Of a stretch of DNA of 64,000 nucleotides, positions 26,713 through 39,138 are shown piece after piece. Both the position numbers and the translations under genes were made by a program. The notes under the pieces were generated by a model. The model was not told where the DNA came from. It ran no database searches and saw only the letters and a program-made list of their open reading frames with translations. Each line of letters opens with the position of its first letter. Position 1 is the stretch's first letter. Source of the DNA: Polytrichum commune. Taxonomy: Eukaryota; Streptophyta; Polytrichopsida; Polytrichales; Polytrichaceae. Location of the stretch: the NCBI GenBank assembly GCA_950295325.1, contig OX485803.1, positions 42,235,554-42,299,553 on the forward strand, in the 5' to 3' direction.

Positions 26713-27713
26713 GTGTCTGGAGGACGCCACAAAATGGGGCGTGCCAACGTGGATGGACTATCCAGTATAAATGGTGTGGTATGACTGAGAGAGAGGACAA
26801 TGTCGTCACACCTGTGGAATAACCCGGCGGAATCATGCCACGGAGGTAGAGGGTCCTTGGGATGTCGCACCAAGGAATGCCTAGGTGCCATCTCCTGTGG
26901 GTCTTCAACACTCCCCATGAATGCTAATGACTCCTCCAATAATGCGGATCCATGAGGCAATGTATCCACCATAGCACTGCATCCAAAAACCATGGATAAT
27001 GGTGCGATGGTGGCGGCCGCTGCGAATGCCACAAGAATGAGTTCCCTACGACCGTCTCCAGCCGACCAATCTGGGCGGATCCAAGCCTCCTCAGTCCAGT
27101 TGTCCAACCCAAAACCAAGAGGGTAAAGTGCTTGCTGACCAACTAAAATGTCATAGTTGGTCGCATCCGTCACCGCACACCTAAGAAGAAGAGGTGCGGC
27201 TGATTCTGCAGGCTTCAATCGAAAGCTAAGTTGTAATGGCTCCCGAGTATAACCAGTGGCCCATTCCACGTGGCCAATAGATGTAACGATGGTAAATGGG
27301 CAAGGAGCCAAGTCCTTGGCCATCAATCGCAATTCCTGCGTAAGTTTTTTGTCGATCATAATAGGTTGTGCTCCTGAATCCATCATCACATACTGGGGAG
27401 CAACTTGAATAGGGTTGCCTCCAGCCCGACTGACCATCAAAATGCCGGAATCATTCACCATCCGTACAATGCCAGGTTGAATGCCTCGACGCTCGCGTGC
27501 AGGTCGAGCAGCTACATCTGAAAGATAAGCTGCACCTACGGAAGCTGGTGAATCATAAGATGAGGTTGCCTCCTGGTCATCCGAGGTGTGTTCGTCAAAA
27601 GACGCAATGGCCTCCTTCGCAAGCCTCACCCGTCGTTTGGCGGCTTCCTCAGGATCCTCCGTGGTAGGAAGGTCAGCGGTTACTTGAGCCACAGTCAGAG
27701 AAAAGGGGATTGC
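26713..27713 (-). pseudogene. Gypsy aspartic protease region
   Basis: An open frame of about 330 codons from the CACTA insertion to the methyltransferase. The retropepsin active site reads MMDSGAQPIMID (DSGA at about 27369-27380), and NYDILVG further on matches the second conserved strand. The N-terminal part is acidic and low in complexity, probably a gag-protease spacer. It cleaves the polyprotein. It joins the methyltransferase without a gap, frame intact until the TGA at 26670. Upstream it joins gag if the CACTA element is disregarded. Confidence 0.85.
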
Positions 27714-28141
27714 CACTACTAGAGATTGTGTACAATCTAGACATGTAACAAGACATTTATTAAAGTAAACAAAGACGTGACCTAATAGCATATATTACTA
27801 GAAAACATGTTGTCTACGACATGTCTTGGGAGACCATGTCCTACACCCCATGGATTGTCTATTTGGACATAGCGAATATGTTTAGGACCATTGCTTATGA
27901 TGTCTAAATATACTAAAAGTTTTACGGGCTCCACACTAAATTATTACTTAACGTTAAAGCGTGCATGTATGTGTAGGGCTATCATTGGTTGATATGTTGA
28001 ATAATGAGTGGTCTTATTTTATAACAAATGAATGCCATTTAAAAGAGATATCCACCATTAGTAAGTCCAATCCTCACCTCCCGAGCCTCGCCATCTATAA
28101 GTACCTATAGTACCAAATGCCTAAACACTTACCTAGTAGGC

Positions 28142-28225
28142 TAAGCCAAGGGCGGGGGCCAAGGGATTTGATCCTTGAACCTCTTGGCTCCCACATAGAG
28201 ACCTTAGCCACTAAGCCACCACTCC
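28142..28225 (-). mobile_element. tRNA-derived SINE head inside the CACTA element
   Basis: The minus strand reads a pol III A box TGGCTTAGTGG, 34 bases, then a B box GATCAAATC, with GGTTCAAG just before it. This is the arrangement of plant tRNA-derived SINEs of the Au type. It is not an intact tRNA gene, since no acceptor stem pairing is evident. The tail is unclear and may extend to about 28050. Confidence 0.7.
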
Positions 28226-28254
28226 GCGCATGATATATTAAAAGTATTTAAAAC

Positions 28255-29030
28255 ATTTGTATATAGAGGCCCCAAGTTATTTTTTATTTTTTATTTACTA
28301 TATACAATATAATATCAACTATATACGGCATATATTATTCATTGTCTATTATTTACTGCTTATAATTTATTATCCAGTATTTGTTGTATACTGCCTATTA
28401 TTTATTATTAAGTGTCTCATATTTGCTATTTATTGCCTCGTATTTACTGTTTATATTATCATATTTACTATGTACTGCCTAATATTCACTGTTTATAGTT
28501 TGTGATTTACTATTTATAGTATTTTATTAAATATATTATCTTTATTATCTTTATATTTATTATTTATTATTTTCAGTATGTTATTATTATTTACTGTATA
28601 TAATATACTATTATCTATTTATAGTATGATATTTAATAGTTTCTATTTATAGTATATTATAACTATTAATGGTATGGTGTTTATTATTTTTTATTATCTT
28701 TATTTTTATTCTTTTCAGTATGTTATTATTATGTACTGTATATAGTATATTTTTTACTATTTATAGTCTGATATTTAAATTTCAATATTCATAGTATATG
28801 AGTACTATTAATGGTCTTTTGTATATTATTTATATTATTATTTATTATATATAGAATATTTTTATATATTTTTAGTATGCTATTATTTATAGTATGCTAT
28901 TTTTTTAATAAGTTCTATTAATGGTGTGCTATGATTAGTTACTATTTATAGTATATTGTTTTACTATTGATGGACTTTTATTTATTATATATTGAAAATT
29001 ATCTACTATTTACTATGTACATGATTTTCC
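28255..29030. repeat. AT-rich degenerate short-unit repeat
   Basis: About 780 bp made almost only of variants of TATTTACTATTTATAGTAT. It looks like a decayed minisatellite within the CACTA element. Not coding. Confidence 0.8.
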
Positions 29031-29271
29031 ACATACGTCCTAAAAATTACCGACCATAATTCATACAATCTATTGGACAAATTGTCTGATTGTTTATAGG
29101 ACGATGTGAGTCGTCCTATAAACAATATCGGGGCGTCAATGTGTCCACAATGACTATTTTCCAACACTTATACTAGAAACATGTCGATTTCTTTTTTTCC
29201 ATGAAATGTTGGTCCAATTAGCACATGCATGCTAAAATACTGTACTAAAAACCCTTGTTTCTCTTGTAGTG

Positions 29272-30946
29272 TGCCTTCCCTTCTAAATTCCTACCTGCTA
29301 GGTGAAAAACCTTAGCTGGTGGAATATCAGATGACGACCACTCCATCGCCGTAAACAAAGGGGTGTGCAACACTTTGGATGCCAAAGTGTGTACCACATT
29401 GATCGCCGGATTCGAAGCTTCCAAGCTCGAATGAGGAGCACTAATAGATTGGGCAGCATCAGTCAATTCAAAAGACAATGGCATACGTGCCTGGCCAATC
29501 TGATCCGTGGGACTATTGTCCCGAGCACATAAGCTGTCCACAAACTCCCCTGTGGTCGGAGGCGTGCCTCGTGACACAGTTCGAGCACGTGTCACCGTTG
29601 TGAAACTCACCACCTGTCCTGAAGCTCCGAACATAAAATAATCTGGAGTGGATGAACTAGCCTTAGTGCCAGAGGTAGAGGGTGAGTCCAAAATTTGGCT
29701 GGATGACGCCAAAGTTTTGAACCTCTCCTCCAAGACACCAATCTTCGCCTCCAACGTTTTTTTCCGTTCGGAAAGAAGACGTTTCTCTGGATGGAGAGCG
29801 AAGCAGTTCTCCACCGCGTGATTGTTCCGCCCACAATGGGAACACTTCAACTGTTTGGGTAATTGATTACCCGTCCCTTTTGCTGAACCCTTAGCGGGAA
29901 CAAATGGTTTTTGTTTTGGAGTAGTGACGGTTTGGGCTTACCTTTGCTTCGAAGGACAATCATTTTTAGCATGGCCCGCCTGCCCACAAGACCAACAATG
30001 CAAGGTTTTGTCCACCTCTGCCTCTGCCAACCCCGCAGCCGCAACCGGAACCTTCCGGGATCTGCTAGAATCCACTAGCATGGACACCAAGTCGTGGTAA
30101 AGTCATGGCGTCGTGCTGACATAAGGCACAATCACACTGCTCAACAATGGCGAAAGCTTCCGCAAGTGTCACTCGGCCACCATGATCCATGATGATCATG
30201 AGCAAAGCTAAGTCAATGAGGCGTTTCTCAATCTTTGACAAAAACACCTTTACCAACTGGCTTTCGGCGAAAACACCTCTAAATTCCCTGGCAAACCTCG
30301 CTAACCTCGTGTATATGGTACGAGGTGTGTCATCTTTCTGCCGTCGAAAGTCCTGGATACGCTGCATTTGATTGCGGCGGAAGCCTCCATATTCCTCCTC
30401 CAAATGGAGTTGAAATTCATGCAGAAGATCAAAATTTGGCGGAGCTCCTAAAGAAGCTAATGCCGCCTGGGTAGCCTAGGCATAACGTGACAGTGGAAGA
30501 ATGGGGCTCGAAGTACTCGCCGCAGCGGGAGCAAAACCCTTAGCCCTCGGCTCACTAGGAGGAGTTCCCTCCACATCCATCACATAACCTCCCTCCGATA
30601 CCTTTGGCTTAACTTCAGGAATGGCCATCAAACTGGAAGTTGCTCCTTCCTTCAATGCGGACACCAATTCAACCCGAGTCTCCCAGTACCGCTCCACCTG
30701 GCGCAGCTCTATCCAATGAGCATCCGTCCATTGCTCATAGGTCTGGAGAGCTTCGTGCTCCAAATGTTGTGGCAGAAGCTCGAACGCATACCAATCGTTA
30801 AAGTTGGTATTACGTTGATGTTTCTCCCTCATCCATGTTTTGAACCGAATTTTCCAATCTTGAAGGGAAATGGTCCCCGCTCGACCAGAAAGTCGGTCCC
30901 GGATGTCGCCTCGCGTCTCCTCCTCCATCTCGTCAAATGATCCCAC
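29272..30946 (-). pseudogene. Gypsy gag with two CCHC zinc knuckles
   Basis: The start is taken at the end of the open frame near 30946; the first ATG is about 15 bases further in. The capsid-type part has SLQDWKIRFKTWM and FLSKIEKRLIDLAL, with one stop at 30476-30478. A one-base shift near 30100 changes frame. Two nucleocapsid knuckles follow: CWSCGQAGHAKNDC (about 29962-30006) and CSHCGRNNHAVENC (about 29802-29850), with a stop between them. The frame then runs to the CACTA insertion at 29271; discounting 1,561 bp (element plus one TGC) brings it into the protease frame. Gag packages the element RNA. Confidence 0.85.
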
Positions 30947-31160
30947 CCAAAGGACGTGAGACCGAGTGGCAGTCCCCCACGACGAAGTAGGCTAAAAAGC
31001 CTCGTCGGGTGCTACCACGGGTTCACTGTCCAAAAGGTCCGAAAATCGACCTTACGATGATGCCGGAGACAAATAACGATAATATTGGCTCCGAGTTGTA
31101 ATCATAAATTCGCAATGGATTTGGTCACTAGAGCCAACAACCTAAACTAATGTGATATCA

Positions 31161-33560
31161 GGGTAAAATACAACATGCACCTGCAACCACCACCAAATTT
31201 TATGGTCTGCTGGTCATCAATTCAGCCTCACCATAAGGGAATACAAGCACCGCCCACTTAATGCACACACAAGGGTCTCGTCAGACATTACTCCGACCTC
31301 ACCCCCACAGTACTTTATCACAAACTAGGACAACACAAAAATGGGGCAATGTTGGAAGACTCCAACACAACAGTTCGCCACGGGGGAAGGTACCACAACA
31401 AAATACAATGAACAATGCAATAACAACACTGGATTCTCTTCCCCAAAACAACACTTAAACAAAAATTGAAAGCGACCGCGACCATCCGGCACCCGCCTGC
31501 GGTTGGTGGTCAAATTGAAGAGCCCCTGTTGCTTAAGAAAAAGAAATGCTACCTATGCACATCTCTCATCTTCCCATTGCAACCTAAGAATCCACTCTTA
31601 CAAGAATGCCGGGAATATATGTTGACAAACACAATTCGACTTTAATAATAATTTATTTTACGCCAAACGGAAATTCCACATGCCACCCAATCTCCAATGG
31701 CATTCCCCTCAGAAATTTCGTACAACACAACCCCTAAAAAGAAATCCCAAGTATTTTTAATATTTCATAAGAGCTTAGGTTTTCTTCCTTGTATCCTTGA
31801 GCCCAAGAAATTAACCTCTTAGAGAGAAGAGAAAAATGAGAAGTTGAAAGGAAATATAAACTTTTTAATTAATTTAATTAAAATAAAAAATCGGGTTTTT
31901 AATTAATTAATTAAAACAACAATAAAAATAAAAATGATTATCAACGCGTAATCGATTGGACTTGCAAACACCCGGGTCCCAACCAATTATGCCCAAATAT
32001 CTCCCCGATCCAAGAATTGATTTAATCCACCCTAGCTGAAGGAGGGGGGATTTAGTTAATGTAGCTGTACCCTGGCATGCAGGTACGCTAGCAGGCAGGT
32101 TGCTGCCGCAGGCAGCCGCCGGGGACCGACAGATGACGCTAACAGCCGTCGAGGGACCTCAACAACGCTCAACCTGGATACACACTCTTAGCACATACAT
32201 TCCTCCCATACTTTCAATCCTCCACCCTTCAAAGTAACCCCCAAAAAGAACTCCTACGCCTCACTAGACATGCTAAACTCCTCAATACATACCATACCCC
32301 CCCCCCACCCCATAAACACCCTAATAGTTCTCCATAAACCATGTCCCCCCAAAATGCAATCTAACCCTCCGAATAGGCTTCCCAACTAGGAGTCTCACCA
32401 TATTAAGACGCATTCAAGCTCTCCAACACCTGTTTGAACCCCCAAACACTCATTGCCCTATCAATCGAACACATCACATAATAACCAGATGACAACATCA
32501 AATCTAACAAATTGAACAACATCACACCCTCACAATCCACACTCCAACAAATATTCCTTGCTCGTCCATTTGACATCATAAGAGAATCCCTAAAAATCAT
32601 AGAACCAATCCAAGGTTCCTCAAACAATCCACACCAAAACCCTAGTCCACCAAAAATCCAACTTACAAACCCAACCTCATATATATACTTTGACCCCATC
32701 ACATGCATAACATGAAATTGTGGACATATCAATACAAGAATACAAGACATCCATCAACTTACCACCGTAAATGAAACCCCATCATTACTCATATTCATAC
32801 AAGAAACAAAAGTTCCCAAAGATATATCCACAATTTTATAGATGGAAAGATAAAGTTTCCATCTATAAAATAATATACAATGCAATCAATGTTCTTACAT
32901 GCATAAGACGACCTTGCATCCAATACGCTCCCACAAGGGTGGCCTACTCACTATAGTACACAAATCCATCGCCTTTTTGGGTAATATCTTAAAAACTACA
33001 ACACCCATTGAACTTACACCTTGTCTACAAATCATTACAATCACCAACAAACCCCTTACCCCCTTACCCCCATACCTTTAATCCATATATGTACACTTAC
33101 ACATGACAAAGATACACCCTTAATACCCCTAATTTGACAAACAATAAAACAACCCATGACAAATACCCATCCCATTTTCCATTACTTACTAGAGACTTTA
33201 ATAGAGATATTTTCCTTATGTGGTATCACAACACACAATCCCTTACGCCACCAACAAATGACAATAACAAATAGCAATTATTTACCAAGGAATTGCAACC
33301 CTCACGAATCTCCAACATGACACCATTTACCAAACAAGGGGGACTCAACTATACTCACACTAGCTTAATAGACAAATACTACATCCCCCACACCCATGCA
33401 ACCAACCATCAACACGCAACTCCACCTCAACTCAAACCATTTCTTGGTAACTCTAATCCCCCCCCCCCCCCCCGGTCCATTGTCGGAAGGACCATTACCA
33501 CAAACAACCACATCCCTCTCCCCTAAAACTGGCTAGAAGCGCAAAAAAAAACTTAACATC
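31161..33560. other. Degenerate repeat-like DNA; no supported gene
   Basis: The gypsy 5' LTR should lie here, but no match to the opposite end was found. 31930-32010 shares a short ATTATGCCCAAA-CTCCCC segment with the SINE-like copies. From about 32160 to 33560 the + strand is strongly depleted in G and has several C runs (32300, 33460). A phrase like TSLIDKYYIP near 33360 vaguely recalls an L1-type endonuclease, too weak to call. Confidence 0.3.
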
Positions 33561-35263
33561 ATAATAGACTCCATCAACGAAACCGCCATACAAACATGTG
33601 CCGCCCCACTCCCTCACCCTCACAACACAAATAAAAAACCAAAGAGGTTTCCTACCCCAAAAACTCCAAAAACAATGGAAAAATATCTTAGTATTGTAGT
33701 TAATGTTTTTCGTTAGGCTTCAAACTAACCCAAGGAAACAACTCAAGAAACTAGGTCTCAAGGAAGATTGAGCTAGTGTCTATAAGGGTTAACGTCACAT
33801 TGAACTAAGGATTTTAATAAAAATTGAAGTTTTTGACTCCTTTATTTCTTCTTTATCAAACCTAATCTCCACTCTCATGGTTTCTCAATCGTGTGTGATT
33901 TAGTCATATGTGTGTGTGGACTTCTATCACTCTAATTCCATCCTCTAAATGAGTCTTGAAGCTCAAAATCTTGGCAAGTAGTAAATGATTCATTGACAGG
34001 ACATATGTCCAGGGTAATGTATTTTGAGTAATCACATTGTCTTTAATTGCCATGAATTATGCTTGTGATAATGTCAAGTTTAGTTCATTCTAATTAACTC
34101 ACAATCATCATACCGATCTTCACAATTGTAATCACCACCTTCATTTTTAGTGGACCTAGCAACTTATCTCAATGTTCAACCACATAGATTAACTTAACAT
34201 CAACACATCATCAAGATAGGCCATATTCTTTGGTTACATGTTCTTAATCTATATTTTATTCTCAATCAATCTTCATAATGTATCCACTTACTTCGGTAAG
34301 GTAAATTTCTTCTTCTTTCAAGTTAACGTCTTTTGCAACACATAGCCCTCACAAAATAACCTTAGGATTTGTTACTACTACATGTAGCCTCTATCTTTAC
34401 CCGACAAGGTGTAATAGATCTAACTTGACTTTATTGGCTCTGTCTGTAGGATAGAGACTATGCATCAACTTCTTCGTTTCAAGAGCAAATTTCCTAACCA
34501 CTTTGCGTTCACACTTGGACGTTACTTGTTCTTGTTATTTTTGGTCCACTTTATATAATGTGGATGTTATGGAGAGAGAGAAAGAGAGAGAGAGAATGCA
34601 TTGAAAGAAATCTAATTAATTATAGTTATTTCAACAGTTCTTGATTATTTATTTTAAAATTTTCGGGTGATAAATGAGTAGCTTCAATACTTGACCTGCA
34701 TTTGAGAAGAAGGTGCACAAAATCCAAGAGAGGTTTAGTATAGTAAATAGCCATGGATTGACATGAGCAAAGTGGACAACTACAATTATAGTCTTTCATA
34801 GTAAAGGTCAGAGCCTCACGGTTCTACCGTTTTCTTGTTCTTCAATATTTACCATAAGGTAATATTTTCCATTCACTTGCCTATATCCTACCATGGTGCT
34901 CACCACATGGTAATGTCTTATTCATTTATCTCACTCTCAGTCTCTATCACGGCTATGGCCTATCATATTCATTTAGTCGTGACCTAATCTCAGGCATGTA
35001 AGCCATTACCATAAGGTTGTGCCTTTTACTATAATGGTTCACTTTCAATTAAGCATCGGCTATATCCTACCATTCTCACATGGTAATGACTGTGCCCATC
35101 ACAAGCCTTTCAGTCTCTTCCTTTCTCACCCTAGCTAATTGCTTATCTTGATCTTTGTTCACTTGCAACCTTTGGGTATGTTGCATGTTCACTCTCCTTC
35201 ACACAAGCTATCATCTTTCCTAGGATTCTCAACCATTTTTTTATTTTGTTCTTTTTTATTTTA
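33561..35263. other. Intergenic; (GA)n tract and short CATGGTAATG-type repeats
   Basis: Contains a GA run at about 34573-34594 and several scattered ACCATAAGGTAAT / CACATGGTAATG units between 34840 and 35090. No gene is seen. Confidence 0.35.
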
Positions 35264-35402
35264 CTGAGCTACCTACCCAAGGAACATGCCTCATCATCCA
35301 CAAAAATTATCTATAACACCTACCTTAGAAACCTTTCAAAAGGCAAGTCCCCAGGTTTAGACAACATACCAAATGACATCCTCAAAGCAAGGGAATGCTA
35401 AA
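35264..35402 (+). pseudogene. L1-type LINE reverse transcriptase scrap
   Basis: One frame reads KGKSPGLDNIPNDILKARE, matching the N-terminal RT block of plant L1 elements (GKSPGxDGxPxxxLK). Only about 45 codons survive before a stop; no flanking LINE domains are recognised nearby. Confidence 0.6.
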
Positions 35403-37059
35403 GTGTGAGCAGGGGGTGGTGAGCAATGAACAATATGAACAGTGAGGTTAACAAAATATTTGGAGATACACCCACTAGTATCCTATAACTATGGTATGTT
35501 GGCATGAATAGTAACATCGATGTTTATAATAGTATGTTTGGAAAGTTCACACAAAATGCAATCACTCCATTCAATGCCTTATTTTACTTTTAGAATCGAC
35601 AACCGCAAGCTTGGCATGAGACTTTAGAGATGATTTTTAACATTGTCATTAGATTCAACATTTATTTAAAGAAAAAAAGAAAAAAAGAGTTGCAAGCACT
35701 TTCCAAGTATCGAACATGCTCTATACTATTTTTCTAGAATTCATGTAGGTTTGAGAAATGCATTAATGAAAGCATAGTGGAAAATTCAAAAACTGACGTT
35801 TTGGACATAGATGGAAGTACAATAAGACATTACATGCACATATCAATGTCCACAAAGTAATGAGCATATTTAATGTAGTCAATGTATGACCATGCATAAA
35901 AGCTCCATAACAAGCCTTCTCTTCTTTCATTCCCTCCTCCTCTTTGTCACACGTTCAATGCCCTCCTTCACCTTGTCAACTATGAATGGCAAGATGCAAT
36001 GATCATAACTTGATGACCTACTTTAATGTGATGGTGTTGAGGTTGGATCCACAACCTTTGTGACTGCCTTTGCATGCAATGGGATAATTATGCAAGTGGG
36101 AATGGACATCATTTTTCATTCAAAAAAACAAAACTCAATTGGTGAGCATTCAATATTGGAGAATAAATTATTGAATGACTCCAAAATGAGCCCCTGAGCC
36201 ACCACTATGAGGCGAGGATAGAGTATTGTATGTGGTGCCAAGATGACATTAAATATGGCGGAGCCTCTCTCAAATGTAATGAAGTATCGCTACTACACCA
36301 ACAAGAATGAATAAACGCATGAGCAATCCACATAGATACAAAGACTATTTTCATTGTTCGAAATCCATGATTATATTTAGAAGAAATCACATGTAGATTG
36401 ATACACATCAAAAATTGATTATGGTTTAATCAACGCCTTTATTAAGAATTGCAAAGACTTCAGTTTTCTTTTCTTGTCCACCTTTCCATGACATATTTTA
36501 TTTCATAGTAAAATGTGTGATTATGTAGTAGTGTGATTTAAAAAGGTTGGTTGTTTTACTGAAATGTTCTCTACTGCCCATGTTAGCAACCCCTTACATT
36601 ACCCTTCTACCTAGACCTTATTACTACCATGATACCAATGACATTTATCTTGAAGGTTGTATTGGTACCCCCCACCCCCGATATTGGTCGAGACTCATAA
36701 ATGTACGACCTTATCATTTGACCTACTTACAACCATATTTATGTACTAATTATATGATATGTCTTTTGATTTACTCCCTTGTATACCAACAATGTCATAA
36801 CCCTCCACCATGTGATTGATCTACCATATTTACTTCTAGCATCTTAATTTGATTCATATATGACAAAGATTACTACACTATACTATAGATGGTGGATCAC
36901 TAGCCGGTAGTGATATGGAGGGTTAACTAACTTAGGTTGACCAACATAGTCCCCTTAACTCTAATGTGGTAGATACTTCTTGTTATTGGGGACAATGAAT
37001 GTAAGACATACCAATGCCTAGGAAGTCTTTGGGCATAGTCAGTCAAGGCCCTTGTGATT
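35403..37059. other. Intergenic, nothing recognised
   Basis: AT-rich DNA with short chance frames only. Confidence 0.35.
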
Positions 37060-37232
37060 CTAAATCCAACCGGTTACATGTTGACATCTTCATGTTTTCT
37101 TTCATTCGTTTGAGGTATATTCTATAGATTATTCTCAAATGATGGGTATTTCTCCTAAAGTCTCGAACTTCAACCGGTTATTTCTCAAACTCAACCGGTT
37201 CATCTGTATCTAAACCGCTAGTTCTCCCCGAG
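37060..37232 (-). mobile_element. SINE-like repeat, copy 2 (reverse orientation)
   Basis: The minus strand carries GAACCGGTTGAGTTTGAGAA, then GTTCGAGAC (fits the pol III B-box consensus), AGAATATACCTCAAA and AAGATGTCAACATGTAACCG, as in copies 1 and 3. A TAGCGGTTTAG stretch about 45 bases before the B-box could be a degenerate A box. Derivation from a tRNA is inference. Confidence 0.6.
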
Positions 37233-37689
37233 CCTTGAGACGTACATAAGTCTTGTCTCTCCAAGATTTATTGGAAGTAATTGCTTTGACAAACCTTATC
37301 ACAACCACAAACAAGTTAGGAATTCCTTCAAACCCAAACACTAATTTCCCAAGGACCAACATTATTACATTTATTAGCAAGGTCATACATCGCAAAACTT
37401 CACCACTCCCTTGTACTTCTCACTTGTTTTTACAATTTCTAAGTAAGTTCTAGGATTTGTGGCCTAAGAAACCCTCAGTTTACTATCCTAACCACCATTT
37501 CTTATGTGGTCATTCTCATGGTTTCAAGCATGGCTCTTATATTTAGCCTTCATACATCTCCTCCTTTGCCAATAGTTGTGGTTGCCTTCTCGAAAACAAC
37601 CTAATTCTACCTTTGGCTAATTACTTAATAAAGCACAACTCCTTGTCATAGGAGCATGTATTGAAGTTTTGATAACATCATTTACAAAG

Positions 37690-38290
37690 CATTTGAAGAA
37701 AATAAAAACATTTTGAGCTATCTTCAAGGATACTCAAATGTTGATATTTGTATACTTGGTACCGAGCACACAAATTTCAATTTCTTAGAGAATGTTCAAG
37801 GTCACTTTGAAAGCCCTTGAAAAAGATGCATATTTGAGAGTAACAAATGAAACTTTGCACCAACCTTAAAGCTCCCAAAATGTTGATATTAGTCACCTCA
37901 TTTCATACTCTTAGAGATTTGTCAAGGATGCTTCAAAAGCCTTGGGAATCGATTCCAAGGCAATTTGTAGCCAAAATGACTAATTTCAAAAAAATTGAAG
38001 AGTTTTCAAAATTGCTTTGCAAGCCTTGGGAAGCATTGCAAGGGCCATTTATAAACAATTTCAAGAAAATAAAGGAAACTATGTGAGCAACTTAAGGGTA
38101 CCCAAATGCTGATATTAAATCAACTCCGCATTGAGATGACTAATTTCAAAAATTTAAAGAGTTTTTAGACTCGCTTTAAAAGACATGGAAAACGTTGCTA
38201 GGGGCGTTTGTAAACAATTGGAGAATAATAAATAAAATTGTAAAACACACAAAAAATACCCAAATATTGATATAAGGATAAAATGTTAGA
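37690..38290. repeat. Imperfect tandem repeat, about 200-bp units
   Basis: Three diverged units share the order CCCAAATGTTGATATTA, ACTAATTTCAAAAA, TTGAAGAGTTTT, a GCCTTGG-AA-GCATTGCAAGGG segment and TAAACAATT. Not coding; satellite-like. Confidence 0.6.
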
Positions 38291-39138
38291 GTGACCATGG
38301 AGTTCAAGGTCCCCAAAAGATATATTTTAAGGCCTACATTATGCATTGACATGGTCCAACATGTTTTGCAATGGGAGAGTCAAAAGAGGTGGTATGGTAG
38401 AAAAAGGTTGGGGCCCATGGTAGAAAAAATGTTGTTGTAATAAAATTTCGGTGAATTGTTTTTTGGCAATTGTGGATATAATGGTGGCTCCCTTTTATTA
38501 CATAATAATTTTATACTTTGAAACCACAATAGAAAGGGCCATTATTTGTAGCATTATCCCATTTCTCTGACATCCTTGTTGTGGCATGGTTTGGATAATA
38601 GTGTATCAATTTTTTTTTTTCCAAAACATGGAGTGATATATTGCTAACGAGGAGTCTCGTAGAGAGTTGCAAAGAAATGGTCACAAAATTCACAACGAAT
38701 ATAATAAATGACAATTCCAATTTTCAAGAGTAACCAAACATGAATGACAACTCAAATGCTACATGGTCCTAATTTGCTCCCCTCTCCTTTTGATGCATTT
38801 CGCCCTCTTCCAATTACACTCATGTTCAATTTTTGGCAAGGAGGACAATTAGAGAGTCTTCCTTCAACTGTTGGAGCTGAAATCTTACAAAGAAAGAAAG
38901 AAGTGGCAACAACAACAAAGAAACAACTTGTTGGCCTACCACGGCTTCATTATACTACTTTATTATCAAGTTTTGTTATTATATTTATTATATGCAAAAT
39001 GATCACCGATGCGCCTTTCGAGCGCCAGTGAACATCTCCCCCCTTTGTCACCAAAACCCTAGAACGACGCTGCGAGCGACCGTATGCTCCTCGAACCTGA
39101 AAAAGAGAGAGTGAGTGTGTGGAGGATTGCTTTTCGCG
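38291..39138. other. Upstream flank of the DUF1764 gene
   Basis: No feature apart from the presumed promoter; it becomes GC-richer from about 39010, close to the start codon. Confidence 0.35.

Larger units (their letters stand above)
27714..29271. mobile_element. 1,558-bp non-autonomous CACTA element inside the gypsy gag-pol frame
   Basis: Left end CACTACTAGAGATTG and right end, read inward, CACTACAAGAGAAAC share 11 of the first 12 bases and begin with the CACTA superfamily signature. The 3-bp target duplication TGC flanks both ends (27711-27713 and 29272-29274). Copies of ACATGT(Y)G occur near both ends, as subterminal repeats often do. The interior holds a tRNA-type SINE head and an AT-rich tract, no transposase. 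A 16-bp perfect stem around GTGAGTC-type loop lies at about 29088-29128. Confidence 0.93.
21303..31160 (-). mobile_element. Degenerate Ty3/gypsy retrotransposon with methyltransferase and PHD finger
   Basis: Domain order on the minus strand is gag (two CCHC knuckles), aspartic protease, DNA methyltransferase, reverse transcriptase, RNase H, integrase, PHD finger. RT before integrase is the Ty3/gypsy order. The coding part spans about 30946 down to 22341, with several in-frame stops and at least two frameshifts. Two younger elements interrupt it: hAT at 21467-22206 and CACTA at 27714-29271. The 3' boundary is supported by a polypurine tract at 21307-21320. The 5' LTR and primer-binding site could not be identified, so the right limit is approximate. 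Confidence 0.85.

Noticed and set aside
28142-28225. A functional tRNA gene on the minus strand
   Set aside because: A and B boxes are present but the acceptor and anticodon stems do not pair; the SINE head is a better reading.
32403-33526. LINE endonuclease
   Set aside because: Only a vague SLID-type phrase; strand composition is strongly biased and no catalytic motif can be aligned.
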